Part shown: piece after piece, positions 34,605 through 42,688 of the stretch
Layout: every line of letters begins with the position of its first letter
Position numbering within the stretch: the stretch's first letter is position 1
Origin: Bacillota bacterium
GTDB taxonomy: Bacteria; Bacillota; Clostridia; Christensenellales; SZUA-584
DNA: 64,000 bases
Assembly (NCBI GenBank): GCA_023460085.1
Contig: JAEWRI010000009.1
Span: 1-64,000 of the forward strand
Direction: 5' to 3'
Made by a program: the position numbers and the translations under genes
Notes under the pieces: model-generated
Told to the model about the DNA's origin: nothing
The model's database searches: none
Seen by the model: the letters and a program-made list of their open reading frames with translations, nothing else

Positions 34605-34878
34605 CGAAATTCATATCCCAATATCCCCGGAATTTACTGTGCTGCTTTCAGCACTCCCCCGTATCACACAGACAGAGGGCTACCCCTCGTTTTCAACCAG
34701 CCGTGTTTAGTGGTACCTTCAGCGTGGCTGACGGTGCGCTCCCTAATTATCTACATATTTACCCATTATATTCATATTAATTGAAGGAATATCCGTTGTT
34801 TCTGTTGAAGTAGGTGCGGGTATATAAATATATGTGTAATTATGGGCATCTTTTTGTTTTTGTGAGGTGAGTCATTCT
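34605..34878 (+). other. Gap between spoIIE and the SpoIID-like gene
   Basis: 274 bases without a supported gene. The AT-rich right half contains GTATATAAATATATG (near 34820-34835), a plausible -10 area for the next gene, but I could not assign a sigma factor. Confidence 0.4.
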
Positions 34879-37776
34879 TTGAAACCCCCGGTAAAAAAAC
34901 CGTTGAGACGTACGCTGGCGGTATTGCTTTCCGCGGCGCTTCTCGCAACCTGCATCGCCATCGTCTCCAATGAAACATCCAGCGCGGTGGATTATTCCGT
35001 CATCCGCGTCAAGCTGTCCGTCGGCTCTCCCACGTCGTTCAGTTTTTCTTTGTCGGGCAACTACAGCATCGAGGAGTATCCCTCGCTGAATTTGTCCGGA
35101 GGAAGTTATACCGTCAAGCTCGAAAGCGGAGCCCTCAAGCTTTACAGCGGCTCTTCGCTGCTTTACAGCGCGACAAAGCTCAAGATCGTGGAGCGCACAC
35201 CCCCCTCCGGCGGCGTTAACCTTGCTTCAATTAAAACAACCACATACGGTACCCACGACTATCGCGGGGATATCCAGTTCATCATCAGCAGCGGCGCGAT
35301 AGCCGTCGTCAATTACGTCTATCTGGAATACTATCTCTACGGCGTCGTGCCGCACGAGATGAGCAATACATGGCCTGCTGACGCGCTGAAAGCGCAGGCG
35401 GTGGCAGCGCGCACCTATGCCGTCCGCTATATCACCGGTACGGGTACCTATGATGTGGTCGATACCGCGTCCAACCAGGTGTACAAAGGGTACTCCGCCA
35501 GCTACGACAACGCCATTGCAGCGGTGGACGCCACCGCCAAACAGGTGCTGATGAGTAACGGAAAGCTGGTGCAGGCATACTTCTCCGCGTCCAACGGCGG
35601 CTATACGGAGATCCCCCAGCATGTATGGTCGGCCAGCGCCGCGCTGCAACCGTACCACGTGATTCAGGAGGATCCGTATGACGTACAGAACACCTGGAGC
35701 GAGCAAGAGGTGCTCATCTTTCCCAAAACCATTTCCAGCAGCAGTTCCATTGACTATCAGTATATGAGCAGCGGTTCCATGGTAAAGGGAACCGGGAACC
35801 AGAGCGCCAGCGCAACCATGTACTTTAAAATTTCCGCGCTGTCCGCCGTGGCCGCCAAAGGGTATACAGCCTCCGTCTCAGGGGATATTGAGATCGCCGG
35901 GTTCGACAAAATCGTAGCGCATACCTGGGAGGACCAGCACGACATTGCCGATTACAACGGCAACAATGCCTGCGTCTGCTTTGAAAAAGCGGATGTCACG
36001 ATGCGCGTCTATGCGTCGCGCCCGGCAACCGAGCAGGAGCGCAACGATACCGGCGCGGATACCGTGCGCGAGCAGGTTACCGTCACATTTACCATCGATC
36101 TGCACGTGCTGGACGGTACAAGCAGCCAATACCGTGCCTTCTCCAATTCCAGCCTGCGGCTGTTTGTCGTAACCGAAACGTCCACCGGATGGAACATTTA
36201 CCACAGACGCTACGGTCATGGCGTGGGCCTCAGCCAGCGCGGAGCTCAGACCCGCGCTAAAAGCGGACAAACCTGGAAACAGATACTCAGCTTCTATTAT
36301 CCATCTGCCACGCTGGAAACATTGAATATCTCTGCACCCGTGCCGCAGGCTCCGGTGCAAGACAACACCAACGCGGTCATCGTGAACTGCACCACCGGCG
36401 TCAACGTGCGCAGCACCCCCGACACCTCCCGTGCTGCTATCGGCATGGCGCTGCTGGGCGCGCGCATCACCGTTACACAGCCCTATATCAATGCGGAATG
36501 GCATCAGATTGACTTCGGCGGCGTACAGGCGTATATCAACGCGTATTACGTGAAGCTGGATGCCCCTTCCCCCACATCCGCCGTAACTCCTGTCGTGACG
36601 CCCACCGCCACGCCCACCGTAACGCCTGTGTTAACGCCCACCGCCACTCCCACCGCGACACCTGCCTCTACTCCCACCGCGACGCCTACGGCGGCAGCCA
36701 CCGCAAAGCCTACGGCAACCGCCACCGCTGCGGTATCGCCCACAGCAACGGCTGCTTCACCCGTCATTGCCGCCACCGGTACGGTCACCACATCCACGCT
36801 GAATGTGCGCAGCGGACCGGGCACTTCCTATACGAAGCTGGGTACGCTCACAAAAAATGCGGCCGTCAGTATTGTGACGCCCGGAAGCGCGGGCGGCTGG
36901 CATAAAATCTGGTACAACAACCGCGAGGCGTACGTCTACGCAAGCTATGTGAAAATAACAACGCCTGTCATCGCGGCCACGGGTACGGTCACGTCATCCA
37001 CGCTGAATGTGCGCAGCGGGCCGGGTACTTCTTATACAAGCCTCGGCAAGCTCTCCAAGGGTGCATCGGTAAGCATCATCAGCGCGGGCGGCGCGGGCGG
37101 CTGGCACAAGATCTGGTACAACAGCCGCGAAGCCTATGTTTATGCGGATTACGTAAAAACGGCGGTTGCTGTGGAATGCACTGGCGTGGTGACCTCCTCG
37201 GTACTCAACGTGCGCAGCGGGCCGGGTACGTCTTATTCCAAGCTCGGGTCTCTCTCGAAGGGCGCGACCATTGAAGTGATACAGCGGAACGCCTCGGGCC
37301 AGTGGCACAAGATCCGGTACAACGGCGCGGAGGCCTACGTCCACGCTGATTACGTCAAGCTCTCCGGAGGATATACCCAGACGGATACCACCCCGACTGC
37401 TGCTGTATACGCGACGGTAAACGCCAACCGTCTGAACCTCCGTAAAACCGATTCCATGGACGGCACGGTTATCACAACACTTACACGCAACACCGTCGTA
37501 CAAGTACTGGAGCAGGGCGGAACCTGGATGAAAGTACGCTATTCAGGCGTTGACGGATACGTGTACGCGTCCTATATGCAGCTATCCGGTGCCACCTATG
37601 CCAAGGTGACATGCAGCACGCTCAATGTCCGCAGCGGCGCTTCCACATCGTCATCCGTTTTGGGGATGCTGAAAAAAGGCGAAGTTGTGCAGGTAATCGA
37701 AAAGGGCAGCACTTGGCATAAGATATTGTACCAATCGGTTACAGCGTATGTTTATGCGGCATACATTGCCTTTTGA
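34879..37776 (+). CDS. SpoIID/LytB-domain peptidoglycan lytic protein with six SH3 repeats
   Basis: 965 residues from a TTG at 34879. The near-perfect ribosome site GAGGTGA ends eight bases before it, while the GTG at 34867 overlaps that site. A signal/membrane segment (LAVLLSAALLATCIAIV) leads to a SpoIID domain: Y-L-Y-G-V-V-P-H-E-M with the catalytic Glu, KAQAVAARTYA, and RRYGHGVGLSQRGAQ. An SH3b unit comes next, then a Pro/Thr stalk (about 36560-36770), then five more SH3b units (N-V-R-S-G-P-G-T-S-Y cores). SpoIID-type enzymes cut glycan strands, and SH3b units bind wall peptides. The length far exceeds sporulation SpoIID (~340 aa), so this is more likely a vegetative or coat-associated wall enzyme. 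Confidence 0.9.
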   Translation: MKPPVKKPLRRTLAVLLSAALLATCIAIVSNETSSAVDYSVIRVKLSVGSPTSFSFSLSGNYSIEEYPSLNLSGGSYTVKLESGALKLYSGSSLLYSATKLKIVERTPPSGGVNLASIKTTTYGTHDYRGDIQFIISSGAIAVVNYVYLEYYLYGVVPHEMSNTWPADALKAQAVAARTYAVRYITGTGTYDVVDTASNQVYKGYSASYDNAIAAVDATAKQVLMSNGKLVQAYFSASNGGYTEIPQHVWSASAALQPYHVIQEDPYDVQNTWSEQEVLIFPKTISSSSSIDYQYMSSGSMVKGTGNQSASATMYFKISALSAVAAKGYTASVSGDIEIAGFDKIVAHTWEDQHDIADYNGNNACVCFEKADVTMRVYASRPATEQERNDTGADTVREQVTVTFTIDLHVLDGTSSQYRAFSNSSLRLFVVTETSTGWNIYHRRYGHGVGLSQRGAQTRAKSGQTWKQILSFYYPSATLETLNISAPVPQAPVQDNTNAVIVNCTTGVNVRSTPDTSRAAIGMALLGARITVTQPYINAEWHQIDFGGVQAYINAYYVKLDAPSPTSAVTPVVTPTATPTVTPVLTPTATPTATPASTPTATPTAAATAKPTATATAAVSPTATAASPVIAATGTVTTSTLNVRSGPGTSYTKLGTLTKNAAVSIVTPGSAGGWHKIWYNNREAYVYASYVKITTPVIAATGTVTSSTLNVRSGPGTSYTSLGKLSKGASVSIISAGGAGGWHKIWYNSREAYVYADYVKTAVAVECTGVVTSSVLNVRSGPGTSYSKLGSLSKGATIEVIQRNASGQWHKIRYNGAEAYVHADYVKLSGGYTQTDTTPTAAVYATVNANRLNLRKTDSMDGTVITTLTRNTVVQVLEQGGTWMKVRYSGVDGYVYASYMQLSGATYAKVTCSTLNVRSGASTSSSVLGMLKKGEVVQVIEKGSTWHKILYQSVTAYVYAAYIAF

Positions 37777-37957
37777 AAGGGCTTTCCGCACAGGAGATCC
37801 CTTTTATACGAAGCCGCGGCGCTTTTCCGCCAAGAGAAACCCTGTTTCGTTTCCAGATGCATCCGCTTGCCGAAGGCTGCTTTACCACATAATACCCCCT
37901 GCGTTTCTCATCACCCAGATATGGTATCCGAATATACATTCCATATGCCTGTTCCCA

Positions 37958-38010
37958 AGAGTTATCCACCGTTTTTCGCAGGTTATCCACCGTCAATGGT
38001 GGATAACTCT
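37958..38010. repeat. Inverted and direct repeats of TTATCCACC
   Basis: AGAGTTATCCACC (37958-37970) and its exact reverse complement (37998-38010) flank a second direct copy (37983-37991). The inner pair also forms a perfect 10-bp palindrome, GTTATCCACC-GTCAAT-GGTGGATAAC (37982-38007). The core is one base from the DnaA box TTATCCACA. Confidence 0.7.
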
Positions 38011-38063
38011 GCATTTCAGGCAGTATATTTATACATTAGTATACATACCGAAACATAATATAA

Positions 38064-38087
38064 GAGGCGGCACACCCGTGCCACCTC
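38064..38087 (-). terminator. Hairpin after the ABC transporter operon
   Basis: GAGG-C-GGCAC-ACCC-GTGCC-A-CCTC, 15 bases past the ATPase stop. The T run is weak, so efficiency is uncertain. Confidence 0.5.
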
Positions 38088-38101
38088 CCGCAATTTCGCT
38101 T

Positions 38102-38833
38102 TTATAATATCCGGGTAAGAAATTGTCTCGTGCGCTCCTGCCGCGGCGATCCGAAAATTACCTCGGGAACGTCCTCTTCCACGATTACACCCTCGTCCAT
38201 AAACACTACCCTGTCCGCCACGTCCTTCGCAAAGCCCATTTCGTGCGTTACGACAAGCATGGTGAGCCCGCTTTCCGCAAGGCCCTTCATCACCTTCAAC
38301 ACCTCTCCCACCATCTCCGGGTCTAAAGCGGAGGTCGGCTCATCGAAGAGCAGCGCCTCCGGCTCCATCGACAGCGCCCGCGCGATGGCCACGCGCTGCT
38401 TCTGTCCGCCCGAAATCTGGCTGGGCTTGGCGTTGATGAACTGCGCCATACCGACCTGTTCCAGGTATTGTATCGCGGTTTTCCTCGCCGTCTGTGCGTC
38501 GCGCTTCAGTACCTTTACCTGCCCGACCACGCAGTTGTCCAGCACCGTCAGGTTATTGAACAGGTTGAACTGCTGGAACACCATGCCCATTTTGGCGCGG
38601 TACTCCGCCGTGTTGAGCGCATCGTCCAATATGTTCCGGCCGTGATAGATAACCTCTCCGCTCGTCGGAATCTCCAGAAGGTTGATGCAACGCAGCAGCG
38701 TGGATTTGCCCGAACCGGAAGCGCCGATGATGCATACGACCTCGCCTTTGCTCACAGAGAAGTCAATATCCTTGAGCACCTCGACAGAGCCGAAGTTCTT
38801 TTTCAGATGCCTGATCTCTAGTATCGTATCCAA
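38102..38833 (-). CDS. Polar amino-acid ABC transporter, ATP-binding subunit
   Basis: 243 residues of the GlnQ/ArtM type. Walker A GASGSGKST, signature ISGGQKQRVAIARAL, Walker B LLFDEPTSALDPE, and the switch His in VVTHEMGFA are all intact. It drives import of a polar amino acid through the permease encoded just upstream, whose gene it overlaps by 16 bases. It is the last gene of the binding protein-permease-ATPase operon. Confidence 0.95.
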   Translation of the reverse strand: MDTILEIRHLKKNFGSVEVLKDIDFSVSKGEVVCIIGASGSGKSTLLRCINLLEIPTSGEVIYHGRNILDDALNTAEYRAKMGMVFQQFNLFNNLTVLDNCVVGQVKVLKRDAQTARKTAIQYLEQVGMAQFINAKPSQISGGQKQRVAIARALSMEPEALLFDEPTSALDPEMVGEVLKVMKGLAESGLTMLVVTHEMGFAKDVADRVVFMDEGVIVEEDVPEVIFGSPRQERTRQFLTRIL

Positions 38834-39606
38834 CGCTTCTTCTCCCCGCCGTCCGTAATTTTCAGCTCCGCCTCAGGCACCGTTTGCGAGCCGTGGATTC
38901 TGAATGTCTTGGGTCCGTCCATCCTGCGTTCTATCGCCCTCAGTATGCGCGTTACCGTAAACGTCATAATAAAGTAAAGCACACAGGCGATAAAGAAGGA
39001 CGCGAAGTAGTCGTACGTTTTAGCCGCCACTGTGCTGGTCTTAAAATACAGCTCTGAGACAGAAATTACATTCAGCACCGATGTATCCTTGATGTTGATC
39101 ACAAACTCATTGCCCGTGGCAGGCAGTATGTTGCGGATGGCCTGCGGCAGTACAACACTCGTCATCGTCTGCCCGTGCGTCATGCCGATGGAATGCGCTG
39201 CCTCAAACTGTCCTTTGTCGATGGACAGTATGCCGCCGCGCACGATCTCCGCCATGTACGCGCCGGTGTTGATGGATACGATCACGATGCCCGCGATGAT
39301 GCGGTTCAGGCTGATACCTGTCAGCGCGGCAAAGCCATAGAAAATGACCATCGCCTGCACGATCATTGGAGTGCCGCGAAAAATTTCTATATAGACGGCC
39401 AGCAGCGCGTTGACGATTTTCAGCAAAACCCGCTTGACAGGAGAACTCTTGGCGTCCACCGGTATCGTCCGTACGACGCCGATGCCAAGTCCGATAACGA
39501 AGCCGATCAAAGTACCTATGATCGCGATGAGCAGCGTAATCTCGGCTCCCTGAAGAAACATCGCACCATATTTGCCAATGATCTTGCCTACGCTTTCAAA
39601 AAACAC
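38818..39606 (-). CDS. Polar amino-acid ABC transporter, permease
   Basis: 262 residues from a GTG at 39606, with AGGAGG nine bases before it. Five or so membrane segments and the EAA loop (EAAHSIGMTHGQTMTSVVLPQAIRNILPATGNE) identify the HisM/GlnP family, which works as a homodimer with the ATPase. A charged C-terminal tail of about 35 residues is longer than usual. It follows the binding-protein gene by 29 bases. Confidence 0.93.
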   Translation of the reverse strand: MFFESVGKIIGKYGAMFLQGAEITLLIAIIGTLIGFVIGLGIGVVRTIPVDAKSSPVKRVLLKIVNALLAVYIEIFRGTPMIVQAMVIFYGFAALTGISLNRIIAGIVIVSINTGAYMAEIVRGGILSIDKGQFEAAHSIGMTHGQTMTSVVLPQAIRNILPATGNEFVINIKDTSVLNVISVSELYFKTSTVAAKTYDYFASFFIACVLYFIMTFTVTRILRAIERRMDGPKTFRIHGSQTVPEAELKITDGGEKKRWIRY

Positions 39607-39635
39607 GTCCGAGTCCTCCTGTCACGTTCCTTCAC

Positions 39636-40544
39636 TCAACCCTGTGACTGGTTTGCAATCGCCGCGTCCATAATGGCGATGCGATCATCGTTCGAGAGAC
39701 CGGCCAGCACTTCGTTGATACCTGCCAGCAGGTCTGCCTCACCCTTCTTGACGCCTACCGCAATGGTGGTGTAATCGTCCGAGATCGTGAAGCCCGCACC
39801 AGCCGGGAACTCTACAAAGTAGTACGTATCCGGATCCGCGGTCATTGCCGATTCGCCCTCCGGCTTCTCACTCACATACCCGTCGATGATACCCGACTGC
39901 AGCGCCACGCGCATGGCGCTGAAATCCTTCATCGCTTCCTGCTTATCCACGCCGGTAATCTGATCGATCACGTCGTAGTGGAACGTGCCGAGCTGTCCGG
40001 TAATCTTCGCGCCCGCAAAGTCCGCGAAACTCGTCGCACCTTCATACGCGCCGCCCTTTTTCACCACGATGCCCAGCACGATGTCTGAACGGTAGTAGCT
40101 GTCCGAGAAGTCGATGGCCTCGCGGCGATCCGGCAGCGGAGACATACCCGCGATAATCGCGTCGATAACGCCCGACTGTACGGCAGGCACCAACCCGTCC
40201 CACGCGGTGGGAACAATCACCAGCTCACGTCCCAGCCCTTCGGCAATCAGCTTGGCGATCTCGACGTCGTAGCCGCCCGCGTACTGCTCCGTGCCTTCAA
40301 TGGCTACGGCACCGTTGCTGTCGTCCATCTGTGTCCAGTTGTAGGGAGGATACGCGCACTCCATGCCGACCTTAAACGTCTCTGCCGTCAGCGCGTCGGA
40401 GGTTTCTGCCGCGACCGACTCCGAAGCGGAAGCCGAAACCGCCGCCGATTCGCTCTCCTCCTCAGTCTGCGCCGCACCCGCGCACCCGGCCATCATGCCA
40501 GCCAGCATCATGACCACCATCAGTGCCAACAAAACTTTCTTCAT
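39636..40544 (-). CDS. Amino-acid-binding lipoprotein of the ABC transporter
   Basis: 302 residues. The signal peptide ends in LAGMMAGC, with lipidated Cys21. A Ser/Glu/Ala-rich linker precedes a family 3 solute-binding domain (VGMECAYPPYNWTQMDD, GYDVEIAKLIAEGLGRELVIVPTAWDGLVPAVQSGVIDAIIAGMSPLPDRREAIDFSDSYY). It captures a polar amino acid outside the cell. The conserved Arg and Asp of amino-acid binders are present; cystine, arginine or glutamine cannot be told apart by eye. GGAG lies before the ATG. A 12-bp palindrome TTAACATGTTAA (40563-40574) lies in its leader. Confidence 0.92.
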   Translation of the reverse strand: MKKVLLALMVVMMLAGMMAGCAGAAQTEEESESAAVSASASESVAAETSDALTAETFKVGMECAYPPYNWTQMDDSNGAVAIEGTEQYAGGYDVEIAKLIAEGLGRELVIVPTAWDGLVPAVQSGVIDAIIAGMSPLPDRREAIDFSDSYYRSDIVLGIVVKKGGAYEGATSFADFAGAKITGQLGTFHYDVIDQITGVDKQEAMKDFSAMRVALQSGIIDGYVSEKPEGESAMTADPDTYYFVEFPAGAGFTISDDYTTIAVGVKKGEADLLAGINEVLAGLSNDDRIAIMDAAIANQSQG

Positions 40545-40562
40545 GTTGAATTCTCCTTTATT

Positions 40563-40574
40563 TTAACATGTTAA
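40563..40574. promoter_or_regulatory. 12-bp palindrome in the ABC-operon leader
   Basis: TTAACATGTTAA, 19 bases upstream of the binding-protein ATG and just after TACAAT- and TTGACG-like elements on the minus strand. Possible operator; no adjacent regulator. Confidence 0.35.
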
Positions 40575-40649
40575 TATAATAAATTATTGTACCCATATTC
40601 TCACGCTTTTCGTGTTTCGTCAAGTATAAAAAGCGCATAATGTATGAAA

Positions 40650-41597
40650 TCAGGGCATATTCGCGCCAGTCTGGTTTTTTCGGAGCAGACGTTCCTGAAC
40701 GCGCTTCACATCCACCTGAGATACGATCGTTGCAGCGAACATCAACGCGCATCCCGCGAGCTCTCTGCCCGTAAACGTTTCGCCCAGCAGGAGTACGCCG
40801 CTGAGCGCGGCGAACACCGCTTCAAGGCTCAGTATCAGGGACGCAACGGTGGGTTCTGTGTTCCTTTGACCCAGAATTTGCAGGGTATACCCCGCCCCTC
40901 CCGATATCACTCCCAAATACAGCAGCGGTGCCCAGCAGGATATGACTTCCGCAAAATCCGGTTTCTCAAAAATCAGCATCGGAATGGCGGCGGTCAGAGA
41001 GGCTACGAAGAACTGGATACACGACAGCACCACGCCATTGGTAATCGGTGAGAACTTGTCCACCACCAGAATATGTACCGTGAATATAAGTGCGCACAGC
41101 AGCACATACAGATCACCCTTTGCGACGCTGAACCCTTCTTTCACACAGAGCAGATACAACCCCGCGAGGGCGGCCAGAACGCTGAGCCAAACAACCAGCG
41201 TTACCTTGCGCCCCCCGAAGAATCGGAAAATAGGAACAAACAGTATATACAGGGCGGTAATAAAGCCTGCCTTGCCCGCATTCGTGGATTCGAGCCCGGT
41301 CTGCTGGGAAACCGTGGCAAGCATCAGGCACAGACCGCACAGCGCGCCGCCCAGCAAAAGCGCTTTCCTTGATCCTGCGCCGGACTTGGTTTCAACACAC
41401 GCCTGCCGCGTTTTTTCCCTGCGAACGCTGAACAAGGCGGCGGGCAGCAGCGCGATCCCGCTGATAAAAAAACGGGCCGCCGTCAAAGTGAACGTACCCA
41501 CCTGCACGACGCCTATCTTTTGGGCAACAAACCCCGCTCCCCATATGAGTGCGGTCGTGAACAGGAGTATGTTTCCCTGAAGCCGCGCTTTTTTCAT
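40650..41597 (-). CDS. DMT-superfamily EamA transporter
   Basis: 315 residues with about ten membrane helices and two EamA repeats. The first opens LLFTTALIWGAGFVAQKIG, and the second contains VVDKFSPITNGVVLSCIQFF and ends GVLLLGETFTGRELAGCALMFAATIVSQVD. Family members export amino acids or other metabolites; the substrate cannot be read from sequence. A basic, cysteine-containing loop (REKTRQACVETKSGAGSRK) sits between helices two and three. GGAGG precedes the ATG. Monocistronic. Confidence 0.9.
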   Translation of the reverse strand: MKKARLQGNILLFTTALIWGAGFVAQKIGVVQVGTFTLTAARFFISGIALLPAALFSVRREKTRQACVETKSGAGSRKALLLGGALCGLCLMLATVSQQTGLESTNAGKAGFITALYILFVPIFRFFGGRKVTLVVWLSVLAALAGLYLLCVKEGFSVAKGDLYVLLCALIFTVHILVVDKFSPITNGVVLSCIQFFVASLTAAIPMLIFEKPDFAEVISCWAPLLYLGVISGGAGYTLQILGQRNTEPTVASLILSLEAVFAALSGVLLLGETFTGRELAGCALMFAATIVSQVDVKRVQERLLRKNQTGANMP

Positions 41598-41695
41598 GAT
41601 GCCTCCATCTTAACTGTTCTCTGCAGCGCCTGCATTTTTGCAATTATATTATAAAGGAAACATATATGCAATTGCCGTTTTCCGACACAAAAAAA

Positions 41696-41723
41696 GCCGG
41701 GCGCGGTATTCCGCGAGCCCGGC
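41696..41723. terminator. Strong GC hairpin with T run
   Basis: GCCGGGC-GCGG-TATT-CCGC-GA-GCCCGGC; on the minus strand it is followed by a T run. It ends transcription coming from the MarR/small-protein side. Confidence 0.8.
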
Positions 41724-41864
41724 GTTTAATGAAGAAAGCTCTGATTCAAGCTGTGTTTACATTGTCAAACCGGGTTCATGCCCGGCCAATCCGATACTCC
41801 CCGCTGCGGAGGAACACCCCGCACAGGAGGATTAAATGATAAAAAAAGCCTTACACGGCTCCTT

Positions 41865-42017
41865 TTATCTGTACTGCGCATACCAGACCCGATTGCTATG
41901 CATCCTGTCCGGCACATACTCCGCTCTGCAATATTCTTCATATTCACGCGGAGCTTCCTTCGGCGCAAGCAGCACGTACATCGCTATCAACGCCACGATG
42001 ATTCCAACGGCTACCAT
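41865..42017 (-). CDS. 50-residue single-pass membrane protein
   Basis: The start ATG at 42017 is set by a strong AGGAGGG seven bases upstream. A hydrophobic helix (MVAVGIIVALIAMYVLLA) fills residues 1-18, followed by a charged and aromatic cytoplasmic tail with one cysteine and many Tyr/Arg. A short hairpin with a T7 run (41848-41866) overlaps its end. It begins 28 bases after the MarR-family gene stops, so the two are probably co-transcribed. I do not recognise a family; such small proteins often regulate a transporter. Confidence 0.6.
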   Translation of the reverse strand: MVAVGIIVALIAMYVLLAPKEAPREYEEYCRAEYVPDRMHSNRVWYAQYR

Positions 42018-42045
42018 TTCAATCCCTCCTCTGCTCCTTATTGTC

Positions 42046-42534
42046 TCACTTGAGGCTGCCGCATTGGCCGCACGTTTCACTTTCGTCCAGTTCGATTGCC
42101 CCCACGCCCACTTCGCAGACCGCCTGCAAAAGCAGCTGAATGCTCTCGACCACCTGAGCACGCTTTTCCTCAGTCACCGCGCCCAGCACCTTCCCGTAGT
42201 ACACGTCCATCGAAGACTCGATGCCGTGAAACTCCGCAAGGCCCAGACTGGTCAGCGAGATGGTCACAAACCGCCTGTTTCCGGGATCCGTCGCGCGGTG
42301 GGCAATACCCTTTACCACCAGGGTATCCACCGCCCGGCTGACTGTGCTGTTGTCCAGCCCCATCTTTTCGGAAAGTTCCTTTACCGAGATACTGCCTGCG
42401 CGGCCGATTTCAACCATCGCATGACACTGCGTCAGCGTAATACCGCAGCACGATTTCAAATGATTCTCATCCATCACGATACGGCGCTCGAGCCGTCGCA
42501 TGGTCTCTCTCAGCAATTTGGACGCTTCAGCCAT
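42046..42534 (-). CDS. MarR-family transcriptional regulator
   Basis: 162 residues from the ATG at 42534; GAGGTGA lies six bases before it and decides this start. The wHTH is clear: CHAMVEIGRAGSISVKELSEKMGLDNSTVSRAVDTLVVKGIAHRATDPGNRRFVTISLT. The C-terminus has CGQCG, which with an upstream Cys could bind metal or sense redox. The promoter (TTGCAA-18-TACAAT) overlaps a TTGCAA-T-TTGCAA repeat, typical of autoregulated MarR genes. Ligand unknown. Confidence 0.9.
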   Translation of the reverse strand: MAEASKLLRETMRRLERRIVMDENHLKSCCGITLTQCHAMVEIGRAGSISVKELSEKMGLDNSTVSRAVDTLVVKGIAHRATDPGNRRFVTISLTSLGLAEFHGIESSMDVYYGKVLGAVTEEKRAQVVESIQLLLQAVCEVGVGAIELDESETCGQCGSLK

Positions 42535-42551
42535 CTCTTCACCTCGCAAGT

Positions 42552-42581
42552 ATTGTACCATACAACCGTTGCAATTTGCAA
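42552..42581 (-). promoter_or_regulatory. MarR promoter with TTGCAA repeat
   Basis: -10 TACAAT (42552-42557), 18-base spacer, -35 TTGCAA (42576-42581). The palindromic repeat TTGCAA-T-TTGCAA (42569-42581) covers the -35 box. Confidence 0.6.
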
Positions 42582-42688
42582 TAGTTGCGCTAGAAATATT
42601 CCCAATTTTTTTGTTAATTTTATATTACAAAAATAGAACAGGACCTGCACATGCAAGTCCCGAAAAAGTGATTCTCGTAAATGTCTTC

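Larger units (their letters stand above)
37777..38101. other. Gap with DnaA-box-like repeats and a hairpin
   Basis: 325 bases without a supported gene between convergent units. It contains three copies of TTATCCACC (one inverted) at 37958-38010 and the ABC-operon hairpin at 38064-38087. Confidence 0.6.

Noticed and set aside
36560..36770. Repetitive stretch between SH3 units as a DNA-level repeat element
   Set aside because: It codes for a Thr/Pro/Ala stalk in the frame of the SpoIID-like protein; the periodicity is from codon and residue bias.
37958..38010. TTATCCACC cluster as the replication origin
   Set aside because: No dnaA, dnaN, rpmH or rnpA gene is nearby, there is no AT-rich unwinding region of the usual kind, and the boxes differ from consensus at the last base.
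37739..38107. Small reading frames on both strands after the SpoIID-like gene
   Set aside because: They overlap the palindromic repeats, lack ribosome sites and have no recognisable features.
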